Positions 6,965 to 8,833 of a stretch of 8,833 nt of DNA are shown here, piece by piece; within the stretch, counting starts at the first letter, position 1, and each line of letters starts with the position of its first letter. The notes under the pieces were generated by a model. It worked only from the letters and a program-made list of their open reading frames with translations. It was not told where the DNA came from and searched no databases. The position numbers and the translations under genes were made by a program. This DNA is from Vulcanimicrobiota bacterium (GTDB taxonomy: Bacteria > Eremiobacterota > Eremiobacteria > Baltobacterales > Baltobacteraceae). The DNA lies in the NCBI GenBank assembly GCA_030042755.1, contig JASHZC010000241.1, forward strand, positions 1-8,833, in the 5' to 3' direction.

Positions 6965-8204
6965 CGAGCGGAGCGAACGCGCTTAGCGCAATCGCCCCAT
7001 AGCCAAATGAGAGAAGCGGGGAAGGAAGCGCCGTCGCGTCGGGGAGGTAGCGCAGCAGGGCCGCAGAGGTGACGGTGAGGACGGTCGTGGCGAGCCGGCG
7101 ATCGCGCGCAAACGCCCCGAGCGGAAGAAGCCAGAGCGCGTACCACGGATAGGGATTGGGAATTGCAATCCATGCGGCGAGTGCAATCGTGCACCACCGG
7201 TCGATCCCGAATTGCGCGCGGCGCGCTCGAAAAAGGACCGCTACGAGCGCAAGGGCGGCAATAGGCAGACCCAATGCCTGCACCGAGGCCAACGGAAGAT
7301 AGTGACCGTGCGGAGCAACCTGGAAGCGCGCCGCCTCGATCATTCCGCGCGATCCGGACAAGACCAGCGCCAAGCCGGCGATGCTCCCGAGTACGACTGC
7401 CGATGCGTTGCGGCGCTCGAGTATCGCATTCACCGCGATGCCGACCGGCGCGGCCACGGCCGACAGTTTTATTCCCGCAGCAGACGCGACCAGCGCCGCG
7501 CCGATCGCAGGCGTTCGTCGCATGAGCGCGACTCCAGCCAATACGACCGCAACCATGAGGGTATCGTTGTGTCCTTCGATCGCGACAAACAGCGCAACCG
7601 GATTGCACGCAATAAAAGCGGCGGCGCGATTACCGCCGATTACATAGGCGAGATATCCGCACAAAAGCAACGCCGCGCACGAAAGCAGACGAAAACCGTC
7701 GAGCACGGCCGCGATTCCAGCTTCGTGGAGCGCGGTAACGACAGCTTGCGCAACGAGCACGAACGCAGGGCCGTAGACACAAACCGGAACCCGAACGGGC
7801 CGCCACTGCCAGTTTGCGGCTTGCACCAGCGCATCGTTTAGCGGCAGATGGTAGACATACGGATTCAAACCCAAGCGCGCCATCTCGCCGTACGCGGCGT
7901 AGGCGTAGACGTCGCTCGACATGAGCGGTAGCCAGAAGAAGGCGGCGCCGAGCGCAAGCGCCGACGCAGCCAGCGTGCCCGACAATGAAAGGGGCGCGCG
8001 AAGCTGCGCAATGTAGGGAATGAACGCGATCGCGATGACCGCCGCGAGGGTGAGCCAAAAAATGGAGCCGTATCGGTTCCAATTCGTCGCAACCACGAGC
8101 GGCTGCGCGAGATCGAACGCATAGCGCGACGGAAGGATGTGGAGCAGGGACCGGCTCGCAATCGCGCCTGCTGCAAACGCGAGCGCAATACCAAACGCTT
8201 TCAC
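6957..8204 (-). CDS. Polytopic GT-C glycosyltransferase, polyprenol-phosphate-mannose-dependent (MptB/DUF2029-like)
   Basis: An integral membrane protein of 415 residues with about ten or more hydrophobic segments. GT-C enzymes of this kind move a sugar from a polyprenyl-phosphate donor to an extracytoplasmic acceptor. Family-like signs: SSDVYAYAAYGEMARLGLNP (residues 96-115), where Asp98 in the first large loop is the likely catalytic acid/base, then VYGPAF (143-148), NPVALFVAIEGHNDTLM (201-217), GIKLSAVA (244-251) and PNPYPWYALW (349-358). These resemble the MptA/MptB-type alpha-1,6-mannosyltransferases and GT87 proteins; the actual sugar and acceptor cannot be read from the sequence. I chose GTG 8204 because it forms a GTGA overlap with the ligase stop and places the first membrane segment at the N-terminus. 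ATG 8249 would add 15 polar residues and overlap the ligase by 49 nt. It is co-transcribed with the ligase, and its TAA stop lies inside the mfd -10 box. Confidence 0.85.
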   Translation of the reverse strand: MKAFGIALAFAAGAIASRSLLHILPSRYAFDLAQPLVVATNWNRYGSIFWLTLAAVIAIAFIPYIAQLRAPLSLSGTLAASALALGAAFFWLPLMSSDVYAYAAYGEMARLGLNPYVYHLPLNDALVQAANWQWRPVRVPVCVYGPAFVLVAQAVVTALHEAGIAAVLDGFRLLSCAALLLCGYLAYVIGGNRAAAFIACNPVALFVAIEGHNDTLMVAVVLAGVALMRRTPAIGAALVASAAGIKLSAVAAPVGIAVNAILERRNASAVVLGSIAGLALVLSGSRGMIEAARFQVAPHGHYLPLASVQALGLPIAALALVAVLFRARRAQFGIDRWCTIALAAWIAIPNPYPWYALWLLPLGAFARDRRLATTVLTVTSAALLRYLPDATALPSPLLSFGYGAIALSAFAPLVL

Positions 8205-8833
8205 GAGCGCGTGCGTGCTGCGATGCCGAGCGCAATCAGCGCGATCCATGGTTCACCGACCTTCGGATAAAAGACGAGGTAGTCGACGAACTGGTGCGCG
8301 ACGAGCGCGATCGATGCAGCAAATGCCGCGAGCGTCCATGGAGACGAGCGCAGGTCTCGTGCAAGCGACGTAAGGACCGTGACGATCCACGCGACGGTTA
8401 CGCCGAAGAGGACGATTCCGCCCTCGGCCAACGCTTGCAGATACCAGCTGTTTGCGTGCGTTCGCACACCGTACAGACCGGCGCGGTCGAGCTCGAGTTC
8501 GAAATTATTTACGCCAATACCGAGCAACGGATGCTGGCGAAAAAAGAAGAGCGCGGCCCGCCACAGCTCCGAACGATACCCGACGCCGCCGGTGTAATCA
8601 CCGGTGATCGGCCTAAAGTTCCAGACGAGCGGAGCGGCAATCCACCAGGCGAGAACGCCGGCGACGCCGCACGCTGCTCCGGCAATTGCCGGAAGCACCT
8701 CGCGCCGCTGCGGCCATTGCAGCGCCGTGATTATGGCAACGGCAAGCGCCGCACAGGCGATGCCCGCTCGAGAGAAGGTGAGCACAACCGTGCACGTTGC
8801 CAGAGCCAGCAGCCAGCGCGTGACGGTTCCGTG
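8201..8833 (-). CDS. O-antigen ligase / Wzy_C-type polymerase family membrane protein (5' end outside window)
   Basis: The frame is open from the window edge to TGA 8203-8201 (210 residues visible), so the N-terminal half is missing; GTG 8785 is probably internal. Wzy_C/WaaL-type features: the membrane segment ending LTFSRAG, a hydrophobic pair, then the large periplasmic-loop signature RSELWRAALFFF followed by HPLLGIGVNNFE, and further on THANSWYLQALAEGGIVLFG, where the His may be the conserved catalytic-loop histidine of ligases. Two or three more membrane segments follow, ending with GIAARTRS. Members join polyprenyl-linked glycan to lipid A or protein, or polymerise repeat units; which applies here cannot be decided. 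It overlaps the glycosyltransferase gene by 4 nt (GTGA), which points to one glycan-assembly operon. Confidence 0.85.
   Translation of the reverse strand, partial: HGTVTRWLLALATCTVVLTFSRAGIACAALAVAIITALQWPQRREVLPAIAGAACGVAGVLAWWIAAPLVWNFRPITGDYTGGVGYRSELWRAALFFFRQHPLLGIGVNNFELELDRAGLYGVRTHANSWYLQALAEGGIVLFGVTVAWIVTVLTSLARDLRSSPWTLAAFAASIALVAHQFVDYLVFYPKVGEPWIALIALGIAARTRS

Noticed and set aside
6979..6989. Odd palindrome GCGCT-T-AGCGC in the -35 region of the mfd promoter, as an operator
   Set aside because: It is only 5 bp per arm, GC-rich, and fully explained as the Ala-Leu-Ser-Ala codons of the glycosyltransferase C-terminus.
6089..7072. A 327-codon plus-strand open frame opposite the mfd 5' end
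   Set aside because: It is antisense to conserved Mfd coding sequence and the mfd promoter, with Arg-rich composition and no recognisable domain.
8201..8785. A complete 194-residue protein starting at GTG 8785
   Set aside because: The frame stays open to the window edge, the residues before it continue a membrane segment, and Wzy_C proteins are about 400 residues or longer; this is the 3' part of a larger gene.

Overview
This is a GC-rich bacterial chromosomal segment. All six protein-coding genes I can support lie on the minus strand, so transcription runs from position 8833 towards position 1. I see no rRNA, tRNA, CRISPR array, insertion sequence, prophage gene or integration site. The codon bias is strong and long shadow ORFs lie on the opposite strand, as expected for a GC-rich genome. 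The gene content (Mfd, a lipoprotein parvulin foldase, a MazG protein with a methylase-like N-terminus, and GT-C/O-antigen-ligase membrane proteins) suits a free-living bacterium, possibly an uncultivated high-GC phylum such as Eremiobacterota/WPS-2. That placement is a weak inference; no marker gene here fixes it.

Layout in order of transcription. (1) 8833-8201: the 3' part of an O-antigen ligase/Wzy_C-type membrane protein, cut by the window edge. (2) 8204-6957: a GT-C-type polytopic glycosyltransferase of the polyprenol-phosphate-mannose-dependent kind, joined to gene 1 by a GTGA stop/start overlap. These two form a surface-glycan operon end. (3) 6946-3455: full-length mfd, the transcription-repair coupling factor. 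A TGTTATAAT extended -10 element overlaps the stop codon of gene 2 and ends 9 nt before the mfd GTG, so the mfd mRNA may be leaderless. (4) About 3494-1758: a membrane-anchored PAS plus SpoIIE/RsbU-type PP2C phosphatase whose start lies inside the mfd 3' end, followed by a hairpin at 1706-1725. (5) 1664-741: a PrsA/SurA-like lipoprotein peptidyl-prolyl isomerase with a GGAG ribosome binding site, followed by a perfect hairpin at 693-718. (6) 666-1: the N-terminal 222 codons of a MazG nucleotide pyrophosphohydrolase whose N-terminal tetrapyrrole-methylase-like region is only about half the normal length.

Together, genes 3-6 resemble the mfd / foldase / mazG neighbourhood I recall from Firmicutes, with a stress-signalling phosphatase in the position after mfd. 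The functions fit a housekeeping and stress cluster: transcription-coupled DNA repair, partner-switch signalling, export folding and nucleotide-pool cleaning. I do not see a clear new defence or mobile system. The most interesting points are the half-length methylase domain on MazG, the stop codon embedded in the mfd promoter, and the overlap of mfd with the phosphatase gene.
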